Positions 48,426-56,668 of a stretch of DNA of 62,927 bases are shown here, in pieces. Both the position numbers and the translations under genes were made by a program. Numbering within the stretch: the stretch's first letter is position 1; each line of letters starts with the position of its first letter. Source of the DNA: Acidobacteriota bacterium (GTDB lineage: Bacteria; Acidobacteriota; Terriglobia; Bryobacterales; Bryobacteraceae); assembly GCA_025350695.1 (NCBI GenBank), contig JANXXI010000193.1, forward strand, positions 1 to 62,927. The letters are read 5' to 3'. The notes under the pieces are model-generated. The model had not been told where the DNA came from, ran no database searches, and saw only the letters and a list, made by a program, of their open reading frames with translations.

Positions 48426-50636
48426 TTACTCCTTGCCCTGCACCCATTGCCAATTGAAGCGCGCATGCTTAATCGACTTGCGCTCTTCGCCAGCTTTAGG
48501 GTCATTGTTGAAAATGCTGTAACTCACATGAATCGTGCCATCCGCGGCTTGAATCGCTGAAGGATAGTGAAACGATCCTGCTCCTACGGGAGCCAATTCC
48601 AAATGCCGCTTCCATTTCCAAGTCTTGCCCTCGTCGGTTGAAACACGAACCAGCAAGGAGTGCCGGCCGTTTTCCGTATCATTGCCCACCATCACCCAAT
48701 ACCCTTCCTTGGTCTGGATGGCATCCACGCTGGATCCAGGGTTGGGGAAATCGGTGTCCACTGTGCCGGACCAGGTCATGCCCTGATCTTTCGAGACACT
48801 CATATGGACGCGCTTAGGCGGCGGGCCGTTGTCGCGCATATAAGCGACAAGATCACCGTTCGACTTGACCACTACCGCAGGCTGAATATTTCCAAGCCCC
48901 ACGATAGGCTCGCTTGCCGACCACGTTTCCCCGCCGTCGTCACTGATGCCCATTAGCGACATCGAATATCCATCGGAATACAGCGGAACCAGCATTCGGC
49001 CATTGGCCAGTTCCACCGGATGCGTCCGAGTGAACCAACCCAGACGACTGAACTGTTCGTCCTTGGCAAGATCGATCATCTTCTTGATACGCGGATTGTC
49101 TGAATTTCCCAAGACTTCTTCCACACGCTTGGCCATGTTCGTCGGCGCTAGCAAAAGATTGTCTGACTTGTTCCAAATCGGTGGACCATCGGCCTGCATG
49201 TAGTCGGAGGAAACCTTGTACTTCATCAAGGCCGATTCCCATTTGTGCGCCAGAATAACCGGCCACATCAACCACAAACGCTGCCGCTTGTCGACGTAGA
49301 GCACTGGATTGGTGTCCGGGAAATTCGGCGAATCGGCCAACAGAAATGGCTTCGTCCAAACGCCGGTGGCGCGGGGCTTACGGGCTCCCATGATAACCAC
49401 GTCATCGGCAGTGCGTTCCCCAGAACCATGGAACCAGGTGGCCATCAAATCTCCGTTAGGCAACTCAACGATGGAAGAAGAATGGTTGTGCCAATGCTCC
49501 ATCGGAAACAACAACTCAGTTTGAAGCAGCGGCGTCGCCGTATAGTTTGAGGTAGGCACATCCCAAATGGTTGCGCCGATGTAGCGTTCCTTATCGGCGC
49601 CTTCGTTGTAGTAGTAGGCCGTCATCATGCGGCCATCTGGACGCTGCACAGTTCGCGTGTAGCCAAGGTCCCAAGTAGCGGCATCTTGTCGAAGGATAAT
49701 CTCCTCACCCCAATGCTCGCCGGCATCGTCGGAGACCTTTGCCCGAATGCCATAGGGGGCTTTGCGGTAGCCGTAGGTCACAACCAGCCGGCCATCGCGA
49801 AGCTTAACCAGCATCGGCGGATTGCCACCGATTTCGTCCACAATGCGATTCACTTTATGCCAGCTGAGTCCATTGTCGTCGCTGCGGTAGCCGTCAATGA
49901 AATTGCGGTAACGAACCAAGGTCAGAATAGAATTAGCCGACAGCCGCAACGATGAGGGCATGATGGAAAACTCGTTCCCTTCAGGTTCCGGAGTTACCCA
50001 GGAAAGTTGCTTCCATGTGCGGCCGCCATCAATTGTGCGAGCGCAGAGCACACGGCCCTCTTTAGAGTTGGATTTCGCAGCGGTCAGGAAGATGGTCATC
50101 GTGTTGACGCCATCCACAATGTAGTCAGTGCGCGCGGCGATGCCCTTCGTCCCGAAATCCGGCATCTCGAACGGACCGGTCCAACTCTTGCCGCGATCAT
50201 AAGAATAGGCGAAGCGCGAAGGACCAACGTGGATATCGGCCATACGCGCCGTGAAGGCAAAATTGGGGTCTAGAAAATTGATGGCTTTCGTCAGCTTCGT
50301 CACCGGATTACCGTCGGATTCGGTGATGACGCCAGCCTGCTTCAACCCTGGCGGCGGTTTTAACCCTTGCGGCTTCTCGGTGGTCCAAGTTACTCCGCCG
50401 TCCAGACTGCGGGCCAGCAGATGTTCCGCCGGCTTAGTGTAGTCGATGGAGTGGCCCTTGTCACTCTGCTTGAAATAGCCGGCTTCAAAGCCGACAACAA
50501 TTTCGTTGCCCCACGACCAGATGTGGTGGTTGGCGGGCCATCCCCCGTAGCGGCCGGATTGCTTATAAACAACGTGGTGCTCAACAGCCGCGAAGAGATT
50601 GAAGGCGAGCAGCGAAAAAATAGCGAGGCGTTTCAT
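48426..50636 (-). CDS. Secreted exo-alpha-sialidase-like BNR/Asp-box protein
   Basis: A 736-residue exported protein (signal MKRLAIFSLLAFNLFAAVEHH) of the BNR propeller class. Several Asp-box repeats are intact: SLDGGVTWTT, SYDRGKSWTG, TIDGGRTWKQ, SDDNGLSWHK, SKDQGMTWSG and STDEGKTWKW. Sialidases have an arginine triad that cannot be assigned confidently here, so glycosidase activity is plausible but the exact sugar is not. TTG six bases earlier is rejected in favour of ATG 50634-50636. Confidence 0.85.
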   Translation of the reverse strand: MKRLAIFSLLAFNLFAAVEHHVVYKQSGRYGGWPANHHIWSWGNEIVVGFEAGYFKQSDKGHSIDYTKPAEHLLARSLDGGVTWTTEKPQGLKPPPGLKQAGVITESDGNPVTKLTKAINFLDPNFAFTARMADIHVGPSRFAYSYDRGKSWTGPFEMPDFGTKGIAARTDYIVDGVNTMTIFLTAAKSNSKEGRVLCARTIDGGRTWKQLSWVTPEPEGNEFSIMPSSLRLSANSILTLVRYRNFIDGYRSDDNGLSWHKVNRIVDEIGGNPPMLVKLRDGRLVVTYGYRKAPYGIRAKVSDDAGEHWGEEIILRQDAATWDLGYTRTVQRPDGRMMTAYYYNEGADKERYIGATIWDVPTSNYTATPLLQTELLFPMEHWHNHSSSIVELPNGDLMATWFHGSGERTADDVVIMGARKPRATGVWTKPFLLADSPNFPDTNPVLYVDKRQRLWLMWPVILAHKWESALMKYKVSSDYMQADGPPIWNKSDNLLLAPTNMAKRVEEVLGNSDNPRIKKMIDLAKDEQFSRLGWFTRTHPVELANGRMLVPLYSDGYSMSLMGISDDGGETWSASEPIVGLGNIQPAVVVKSNGDLVAYMRDNGPPPKRVHMSVSKDQGMTWSGTVDTDFPNPGSSVDAIQTKEGYWVMVGNDTENGRHSLLVRVSTDEGKTWKWKRHLELAPVGAGSFHYPSAIQAADGTIHVSYSIFNNDPKAGEERKSIKHARFNWQWVQGKE

Positions 50637-50645
50637 CACCAAGCT

Positions 50646-50651
50646 AGTATA
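50646..50651 (-). promoter_or_regulatory. -10 hexamer TATACT nine bases before the sialidase-like gene
   Basis: Placed so that transcription would start close to the ATG; only a short or no leader is possible. Confidence 0.3.
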
Positions 50652-50658
50652 TCTACTC

Positions 50659-51117
50659 TTAATCCAGGATTAAGCTAAGCCGGTTAAAATTGCCTCGGTC
50701 GAGTGCCTTGGAACGATGAATCTTTGAGCGTCGAACTTGAACGAAAGTGTTGGACTCGCTAGTCTCTACCGGGTAAATGTTCACGTCCCCGCTTTCACCG
50801 GCTCCTATCTTCCTGGCGGCATCGGCGCTGGCATATCCTAAAATCATGACGTCACCGTCCTTCAAACGGTGCACTTCGTAACCCAGGTAGCTTGGCTTGG
50901 CGAATAAGCCAGTCTCATGCTCCGCTGGGCTGTAGGTAAAACCGAAATAATTCGCCGTAAGATGGCTAATCAGTTCGCCTTCCAGATTAACCGGAATCAG
51001 GGTTACTTCGTTCTTGGCCCGGGACGAAGCGCGTTCCGGGGTTTCATACATGGCGGCGGTTGTGGCGAAGCCTCCGCTAAGAGTGTGGACTGTTGTGATT
51101 GAGGTTAGATCGGCCAT
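50659..51117 (-). CDS. Hypothetical protein, 152 residues
   Basis: Begins MADLTSITTVHTLSGGFATTA and has mixed alpha/beta composition (KNEVTLIPVNLEGELISHLT, GYEVHRLKDGDVMILGYASA) with no signal peptide or membrane segment. NTFVQVRRSKIHRSKALDRG near the end is basic. No family is recognised. It lies directly upstream of the sialidase-like gene on the same strand (22-base gap) and divergent from the esterase-lactonase fusion with 76 bases between, so shared regulation is possible. Confidence 0.65.
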   Translation of the reverse strand: MADLTSITTVHTLSGGFATTAAMYETPERASSRAKNEVTLIPVNLEGELISHLTANYFGFTYSPAEHETGLFAKPSYLGYEVHRLKDGDVMILGYASADAARKIGAGESGDVNIYPVETSESNTFVQVRRSKIHRSKALDRGNFNRLSLILD

Positions 51118-51193
51118 AGGTTCAACTTTCTATTTTACAACGACGGGCAGCTTGGCTAGCAGTTGCGATAGCATGATTCTTACTCCACCCAAT

Positions 51194-52927
51194 ATGAAAA
51201 ACAGATCAGCCATCCTGTTATTGTTCGCCGCCGCAACCGCGAGAGCTCAAGAAACCTACGTTCCTGGCCCCGATTCCCAGCGCCAACCGAACGTTCCCAA
51301 AGGCGTTTTGGTGGCCGGCAAATGGACGACTTCAAAGGTATACCCCGGGACGGTTCGCGATTACTGGGTCTACGTGCCGTCGCAATATAAGGCTGACAAA
51401 CCCGCCCCCGTGATGATCTTTCAAGATGGCGGCGGCTATATGAATGAGACCTCTGGAGCCAAAGTCCCCGTGGTGCTGGACAACCTCATCCATAAGGGCG
51501 AGATTCCACCTATGATCGCCATCTTCATCAACCCGGGAGTTACACCGGCGCTGAACGAGAACTCGCAAGCCCGGTACCACCGCAGTTACGAGTACGACGC
51601 GGTGACCGATGTTTATGCCGGCTTCCTGATTAACGAGATCATTCCGGAAGTTCGTAAATCGTACAACCTGTCGAAGGATCCGAACGACTGGGCTTTGGCC
51701 GGTGGGAGTTCGGGAGGCATCGCGGCATTTGTGGCGGCTTGGGAACGACCGGATCAATTCCGGCGCGTGATGAGCTTCATCGGTAGTTACGCGAACTTGC
51801 GCGGAGGGCAGTCGCTCAGTTCGATGGTGCGCAAAATGGAGCCAAAACCGTTACGCGTATTCCTGCAAGATGGCAGCAACGACCAAAGCATTTACGGTGG
51901 CAATTGGTTTATGGGGAATCAGGATTTATACGGATCGCTGAAGTACTCGGGCTACGACGCCACCTTCGTTATCGGAACTGGCGGCCATGATGGAAAGCAG
52001 ACCGCGGCTATCATGCCCGATGCGATTCGTTGGCTGTGGCGAGAGTATCCTAAGCCGATTGAAAGGTCGAAGAAAGGCGGTCCCCGCCAGTATGTGATGG
52101 ACATCATCGACACCGATAAGGATTGGGAGTTGGTTTCCTCTGGCCATAGATTTACTGAAGGTCCAGCGGTCAATAAGCTGGGCGAAGTTTTCTTTACGGA
52201 TATTCCAAATAACCGCATCCACAAGATCGGGCTCGACGGCAAAGTTACGGTGTTTAAAGAAGACACGGGTGGCACGAATGGTTTGAAGTTTGGCCCGGAC
52301 GGCCGTTTGTATGGTTGCCAGAACGGGCGCAAGAAAATCGTCGCTTGGGACATGAATGGCAAGGAAACGGTGATTGCGGACGGTGTTAACTCTAACGACC
52401 TTGCGGTAACGGCCAAAGGCGAAATCTACTTCACCGAGCCGCCTACGAAGAAAGTTTGGTTCATCGACGCAAATGGATCGAAGCGGGTGGTCCACGAAGG
52501 AATCACCTTTCCGAATGGCATTCAGTTGACCCCCGACCAAGCTGTATTGGATGTGGTGGATATGAATGGCAAATGGGTTTGGTCGTTCCAGATTCTACCG
52601 GATGGCTCACTGGTGAACGGGGCTCCGTTCCATCGATTGGAGACCAAGGACGACAAGGTGGCTGCCGGGGGCGATGGAATGACTATGGATACGGAGGCCC
52701 ATCTGTACGTAGCTACCGATCTGGGAATTCAAGTTATAGACGCGCCGGGCCGCGTGGTTGGCATCATTAGCAAGCCTCAGCGCGGACCACTTTCGAATGT
52801 GGTTTTTGGCGGTCCCGACATGAAGACACTTTATGTGACGGCTGGCGATAAGGTGTTCAAGCGGCCAGCGAAGCGGCAGGGTGTGGCCGCATGGACGCTG
52901 ATCAAGCCACCGAGACCGGGATTATAA
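51194..52927 (+). CDS. Exported esterase-SMP-30/gluconolactonase fusion
   Basis: A 577-residue two-domain protein. After the signal peptide (MKNRSAILLLFAAATARAQ) the first half (about 25-290) is an alpha/beta-hydrolase of the esterase D / enterochelin esterase type, with nucleophile motif ALAGGSSGGIAAF. The second half (about 305-575) is an SMP-30 propeller: WELVSSGHRFTEGPAVNKLG, VFFTDIPNNRIHKIGLDG, GGTNGLKFGPDGRLYGCQNG, NSNDLAVTAKGEIYFTE and GDGMTMDTEAHLYVATDLG, holding the metal-binding Glu, Asn and Asp. Together they could remove an ester and open a lactone in the periplasm. ATG 51194 precedes the signal; longer frames upstream are rejected. Confidence 0.88.
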   Translation: MKNRSAILLLFAAATARAQETYVPGPDSQRQPNVPKGVLVAGKWTTSKVYPGTVRDYWVYVPSQYKADKPAPVMIFQDGGGYMNETSGAKVPVVLDNLIHKGEIPPMIAIFINPGVTPALNENSQARYHRSYEYDAVTDVYAGFLINEIIPEVRKSYNLSKDPNDWALAGGSSGGIAAFVAAWERPDQFRRVMSFIGSYANLRGGQSLSSMVRKMEPKPLRVFLQDGSNDQSIYGGNWFMGNQDLYGSLKYSGYDATFVIGTGGHDGKQTAAIMPDAIRWLWREYPKPIERSKKGGPRQYVMDIIDTDKDWELVSSGHRFTEGPAVNKLGEVFFTDIPNNRIHKIGLDGKVTVFKEDTGGTNGLKFGPDGRLYGCQNGRKKIVAWDMNGKETVIADGVNSNDLAVTAKGEIYFTEPPTKKVWFIDANGSKRVVHEGITFPNGIQLTPDQAVLDVVDMNGKWVWSFQILPDGSLVNGAPFHRLETKDDKVAAGGDGMTMDTEAHLYVATDLGIQVIDAPGRVVGIISKPQRGPLSNVVFGGPDMKTLYVTAGDKVFKRPAKRQGVAAWTLIKPPRPGL

Positions 52928-52931
52928 GAAC

Positions 52932-53333
52932 ATGGCAACACTAGGAACGATTGAGTACGCGGACGCTGGGCCTGAGGTCAAGGCGGTTTATGACGACATC
53001 ATGGCCGTGCGGCAGACGGATTACATCAACAACTTTTGGAAGGCGCTGGCGCATGATCCGACTACATTGAAACGAACGTGGGAGAGCATTAAGCAGATTA
53101 TGGGACCAGGCGGCGTGATTGATCCACTCGTAAAAGAGATGGTCTATATCGCGGTTAGCGTTACGAATCAATGCGGCTATTGTATTGCGTCGCACACGGC
53201 GGCGGCTCGTAAAGGCGGCATGAGTGATGCCATGTTTGCAGAGCTGATGGCGGTGGTCGGCATGGCCAACGAAACGAACAAACTTGTTACGGGATATCAG
53301 GTGGAGATTGATGAACGCTTTAAGACTAAGTAG
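52932..53333 (+). CDS. AhpD/carboxymuconolactone decarboxylase-like protein
   Basis: A 133-residue helical protein with the redox motif CGYCIASHTAAARKGGM: CxxC and the following His of AhpD-type alkylhydroperoxidases. KEMVYIAVSVTNQCGYCIAS is the core helix. It starts four bases after the esterase-lactonase stop, in the same operon. In this setting it is more likely a peroxidase-like or uncharacterised CMD enzyme than a protocatechuate-pathway decarboxylase. Its 3' end overlaps the next gene by 23 bases. Confidence 0.88.
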   Translation: MATLGTIEYADAGPEVKAVYDDIMAVRQTDYINNFWKALAHDPTTLKRTWESIKQIMGPGGVIDPLVKEMVYIAVSVTNQCGYCIASHTAAARKGGMSDAMFAELMAVVGMANETNKLVTGYQVEIDERFKTK

Positions 53334-54291
53334 CTGCTTTGTACTGACGGGGCTTACGGCCTTTGGGCAAGCGGATGCTCCAACGGCCCAGATTTCCAAT
53401 GGAGCAATTACGGCAAAGTTCTATTTGCCCGATGCGACGAAGGGTTACTATCGCGGTACCCGCTTCGATTGGTCGGGGCAAATTTCCAGCCTCAAAACGG
53501 CGAAGCATGAGTATTTTGGCCAATGGAATGCGAAGTATGACCCCCGTCTGCACGATGCCATCATGGGGCCAGTTGAGGAGTTCCGAACCAACGGCGCGGG
53601 GCTGGGATATGACGAGGCGAAGCCGCAGGATACATTCATCCGGATCGGCGTCGGGGTGGTTCGCAAGCCCGACGAAAAGCAGTACGAAGTTTTTAAGAGT
53701 TACGATATCGTCGATCCGGGCAAGTGGACAGTGAAGCGCGGCGCGAAGCAAATCACGTTTGTTCACGACTTGAAAGACGGCAAGGGTTACGCGTATCGCT
53801 ACACGAAAACGGTGCGGCTAGTGGGGGCGACCAACACTATGGTGATTGAGCATTCGCTCAAAAACGTCGGCAGGAAACTCATCGAAACCTCGCAATACAA
53901 TCACAACTTCTTCGTGATGGACGGGGCGCCTACTGGGCCAGATTCGCATGTAGAGTTCCCGTTCGAATTGCAGCCGGTACGAGCGTTTCAGGGGGGCATT
54001 GCAGAGTCGAAAGGCAAAACCATTGGCTACAACTCCGAGTTGAAGCCGGGCCAATCGGTGATCGCGGAATTCAAAGGGTTCGGCCCGACGGCGGCTGACT
54101 ACGACATTAAACTAGAGAATCATAAGGCCGGCGCCGGGGTCCGAATTCGAGGGGATCAGCCGCTGTCGAAGGTCGTCTACTGGTCGATCCGCAGCACGTT
54201 TTGTCCTGAGCCCTACATTGATTTGAAAGTGGCGCCGGGCCGTGAAATCAAGTGGAAATACACCTATGACTTCTACGACATCAAGCGCTGA
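53311..54291 (+). CDS. Exported mutarotase-like hypothetical protein
   Basis: A 326-residue protein starting at ATG 53311 (MNALRLSSCFVLTGLTAFGQAD, a signal peptide). The fold appears beta-sandwich with aldose-1-epimerase character: KFYLPDATKGYYRGTRFDWSG near the start, EFRTNGAGLGYDEAKPQDTF, HNFFVMDGAPTG, and YWSIRSTFCPEPYIDL. HN and GP residues in HNFF and AGAG could bind sugars. No catalytic residue is confirmed. Overlaps both neighbours (23 and 26 bases), which supports a tight operon. Confidence 0.75.
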   Translation: MNALRLSSCFVLTGLTAFGQADAPTAQISNGAITAKFYLPDATKGYYRGTRFDWSGQISSLKTAKHEYFGQWNAKYDPRLHDAIMGPVEEFRTNGAGLGYDEAKPQDTFIRIGVGVVRKPDEKQYEVFKSYDIVDPGKWTVKRGAKQITFVHDLKDGKGYAYRYTKTVRLVGATNTMVIEHSLKNVGRKLIETSQYNHNFFVMDGAPTGPDSHVEFPFELQPVRAFQGGIAESKGKTIGYNSELKPGQSVIAEFKGFGPTAADYDIKLENHKAGAGVRIRGDQPLSKVVYWSIRSTFCPEPYIDLKVAPGREIKWKYTYDFYDIKR

Positions 54292-55048
54292 GGAGTGGGC
54301 GCTCCGAGTCCAATTGGCGGCGGCGTACCGCATCATCGATCACTTGGGCTGGTCGGAACTAATTTGGACGCACACCACGGTTCGCGTTCCGGGGCCTGAG
54401 CATCACTTCCTGATTAATCCGTACGGCAAGCTGTTCGGCGAAATTTGTGCGTCGAACTTGGTCAAGATCGATATGGACGGCAAGCTGGTGGCGGGCCAGC
54501 CGGAACAGGAATTCAACCCGGCCGGGTTTGTGATTCATTCGGCCATTCACATGGCGCGGCCTGATGCTAAGTGCGTGATGCATACGCATACGACTGCGGG
54601 CATGGCGGTGGCGGCGCTGAAGTGCGGCTTGCTCCCCATTAGTATGTACTCGCTGGGGTTCTATGAATCGGTGGCCTATCACGACTTCGAGGGGCCAAGC
54701 ACCGATCTTGCCGAACGACGGCGGATTGCGGAACATTTGGGTTCGTTTCACGCAATGATCATGCGCACGCACGGATTACTTGTTTGCGGCGAAACGATCG
54801 GCCAGACTTTTGTTCGCATGTACCGGCTGGAACGTTCGTGCCAGATCCAGTTGGCGGCGCAGGCGGCGCAGGCGGCGCAGTCCGAATTGATTGTCCCCGA
54901 TAGGGACGTGTGTGAGACTAGCCGCGAAAAAAGCGATGCGTTTCTTTCGATCAAAGAGAACGAAGGTTGGTACAGCAAGGTGGCGAATCCGGAGTTTGAC
55001 GCGATGGTGCGTTTGATGGATAAGAAAGATCCGTCGTTCCGGTTGTAG
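54266..55048 (+). CDS. Class II aldolase/adducin family protein
   Basis: A 260-residue cytoplasmic zinc enzyme of the fuculose-phosphate aldolase/araD group, or a related decarboxylase. The zinc histidines are in CVMHTHTTAGMAV and in MRTHGLLVCGETIGQTF; LINPYGKLFGEICASNLVKI is the substrate-phosphate region. ATG 54266 overlaps the upstream gene by 26 bases; an earlier ATG (54242) is possible. The neighbouring enolase-superfamily gene points to sugar-acid catabolism. An AQAAQAAQ triple repeat at about 210 is unusual. Confidence 0.88.
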   Translation: MTSTTSSAEEWALRVQLAAAYRIIDHLGWSELIWTHTTVRVPGPEHHFLINPYGKLFGEICASNLVKIDMDGKLVAGQPEQEFNPAGFVIHSAIHMARPDAKCVMHTHTTAGMAVAALKCGLLPISMYSLGFYESVAYHDFEGPSTDLAERRRIAEHLGSFHAMIMRTHGLLVCGETIGQTFVRMYRLERSCQIQLAAQAAQAAQSELIVPDRDVCETSREKSDAFLSIKENEGWYSKVANPEFDAMVRLMDKKDPSFRL

Positions 55049-55072
55049 AGTTTCATAGATGAGGATATTTCC

Positions 55073-56323
55073 ATGATCCGAAGAGAGTTTTTGACCAGCT
55101 TAGCGGCGGGGTCCATTGCCCTGCCCTTGCATTTGAAGGCCCAAGGGTTGCGCGGCAAGGTGAAAATCACCGATGTCAAAGGCATGATCGTCCGCGGCAC
55201 CTGGGATTGGAACCTAGTTAAAATTGAGACCGACGCAGGCGTTTCGGGCATCGGCGAAGCCTACTGGGGACCTGGAGTAAAGGACCTGATCCTGAAGCAA
55301 CTGAAGCCGCTGATTATCGGCGAAGATCCGCTGAACGTGGATAAGCTCTATACGAAGATGTTGATGCGCAGCGCGGGAGCGGGAGCAATTGGCGGCGTCA
55401 CCGTCACTGCGGCGAGCGGCATCGAAATTGCATTGTGGGACCTGGCGGGAAAGTTGCTGAATACATCGGCCGTGAATCTTCTGGGCGGAAAGTTTCGCGA
55501 CAAGGTTCGATTCTACCGAACGCTCCAGACGATCAATCCGATCGACAGCAGGTCGGCGTACAAAGACACAATTGCCAGCGTGCGGGCGGAAAAGTTTGGT
55601 TGGACAGCGTTCAAGTTTCAAGGGGATGGCATTCCGGTTGCAGCCGATCCAACCTTCAGCGAGGTGGGGCATGATGCGTACAATCGAAACCTGACCGCGA
55701 AGGATTTGCGCCGCATCGCTACCGGTATGGAATGGGTCCGCGAGGAGTTGGGTCCGGATATTGACTTCGCCGTTGAAGCGCATTGGCGGTATGACACTCG
55801 CGATGCGATCAAGATGGCGAAGGCCATTGAGCATTTGAAGCCGATGTGGCTGGAAGATCCAGTTCCCCCGGACAATGTGGAGGCGATGGCGCGCGTGACG
55901 CATGCGGTGGAGGTGCCGATTTGCACGGGCGAGAATTTGTATACCAAGCAAGGCTTCCGCAAGCTGATCGAATTGCAGGCGTGCGATGCGGTGCATATCG
56001 ACATCCCGAAGAGCGGCGGATTGCTCGAATCAAAGCGCATTCACGATCATGCGGACATGTATTACATTTGGACGGCGGCACACAATCCGGCGAGCCCGAT
56101 TGGAACAATTGCGTCGTGCCATGCAGCGGCGAGTATGCGGACGTTTCGCGTGCATGAGTTGGCCAAGTACATTGACTGGTGGCAGGATCTGATTTCGTAT
56201 GACGGCAAACCGATCATCAAGAATGGGTACTTGGAGTTGAATGATAAGCCGGGGTATGGTTTTACGTTGAATGAGGATGTGGCGCGCCGGAATTTGGCGC
56301 CGGGCGAGACTTGGTGGGGGTAG
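55073..56323 (+). CDS. Tat-exported sugar-acid dehydratase, enolase superfamily
   Basis: A 416-residue enzyme of the mandelate racemase/galactonate dehydratase type, starting MIRREFLTSLAAGSIALPLH, a twin-arginine signal. Barrel metal ligands are E in DFAVEAHWRYD, E in WLEDPVPPDN and E in ICTGENLYTKQGF. The catalytic lysine region is TAFKFQGDG and the distal His AAHNPASPIGTIASCHAAAS. That segment is typical of galactonate- and gluconate-type dehydratases. Product would be a 2-keto-3-deoxy acid for the downstream kinase or aldolase (inference). Periplasmic location is unusual for this enzyme class. Confidence 0.88.
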   Translation: MIRREFLTSLAAGSIALPLHLKAQGLRGKVKITDVKGMIVRGTWDWNLVKIETDAGVSGIGEAYWGPGVKDLILKQLKPLIIGEDPLNVDKLYTKMLMRSAGAGAIGGVTVTAASGIEIALWDLAGKLLNTSAVNLLGGKFRDKVRFYRTLQTINPIDSRSAYKDTIASVRAEKFGWTAFKFQGDGIPVAADPTFSEVGHDAYNRNLTAKDLRRIATGMEWVREELGPDIDFAVEAHWRYDTRDAIKMAKAIEHLKPMWLEDPVPPDNVEAMARVTHAVEVPICTGENLYTKQGFRKLIELQACDAVHIDIPKSGGLLESKRIHDHADMYYIWTAAHNPASPIGTIASCHAAASMRTFRVHELAKYIDWWQDLISYDGKPIIKNGYLELNDKPGYGFTLNEDVARRNLAPGETWWG

Positions 56324-56668
56324 AAAGACACTACTCCCGCACACCTTGTCTTTTTCATTCTTGTAAACCCGTGGGGCCGCCACATTTCACCCGTTACGCT
56401 GCCCGCCAAGACAATGCTGCCTGCTTTACAGGCGAGGTGGCTCGGTTCCCCAACCGAACCACCTCTACAGGTTTTCCATGCGACGACCCACTGAGGTTTT
56501 TAAGCTGATCGAATCGATCCGACAGCTGTTCTCCCTTTTGAGGGGGAGAACTTGAACGAGAGCATTCTGGCCAGAAGTTGATCTCTCTGGTTAAACAGTA
56601 GCAGGCGATGTCAAGGAATCGGCGGATGGATTTTGCTAAAGTACAGACAAGAAGGCAGATAATTATTT
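56324..56668. other. 345-base intergenic region with a strong stem-loop
   Basis: Contains a 14-base-arm hairpin at 56434-56465 (see separate entry). No gene of the right length was found; several short frames lack starts or signals. Confidence 0.45.
56434..56465. repeat. Stem-loop with 14-base arms
   Basis: GAGGTGGCTCGGTT (56434-56447) and AACCGAACCACCTC (56452-56465) pair except for one mismatch, with a CCCC loop. A repetitive element or the terminator of the dehydratase gene are both possible; the downstream sequence is not a clean U-run. Confidence 0.6.

Noticed and set aside
55214-55996. Long minus-strand reading frame (260 codons) across the dehydratase gene
   Set aside because: Complete overlap with a well-supported enolase-superfamily gene; its translation is Arg/His/Leu-rich with no motif, as expected for an antisense shadow in GC-rich DNA.
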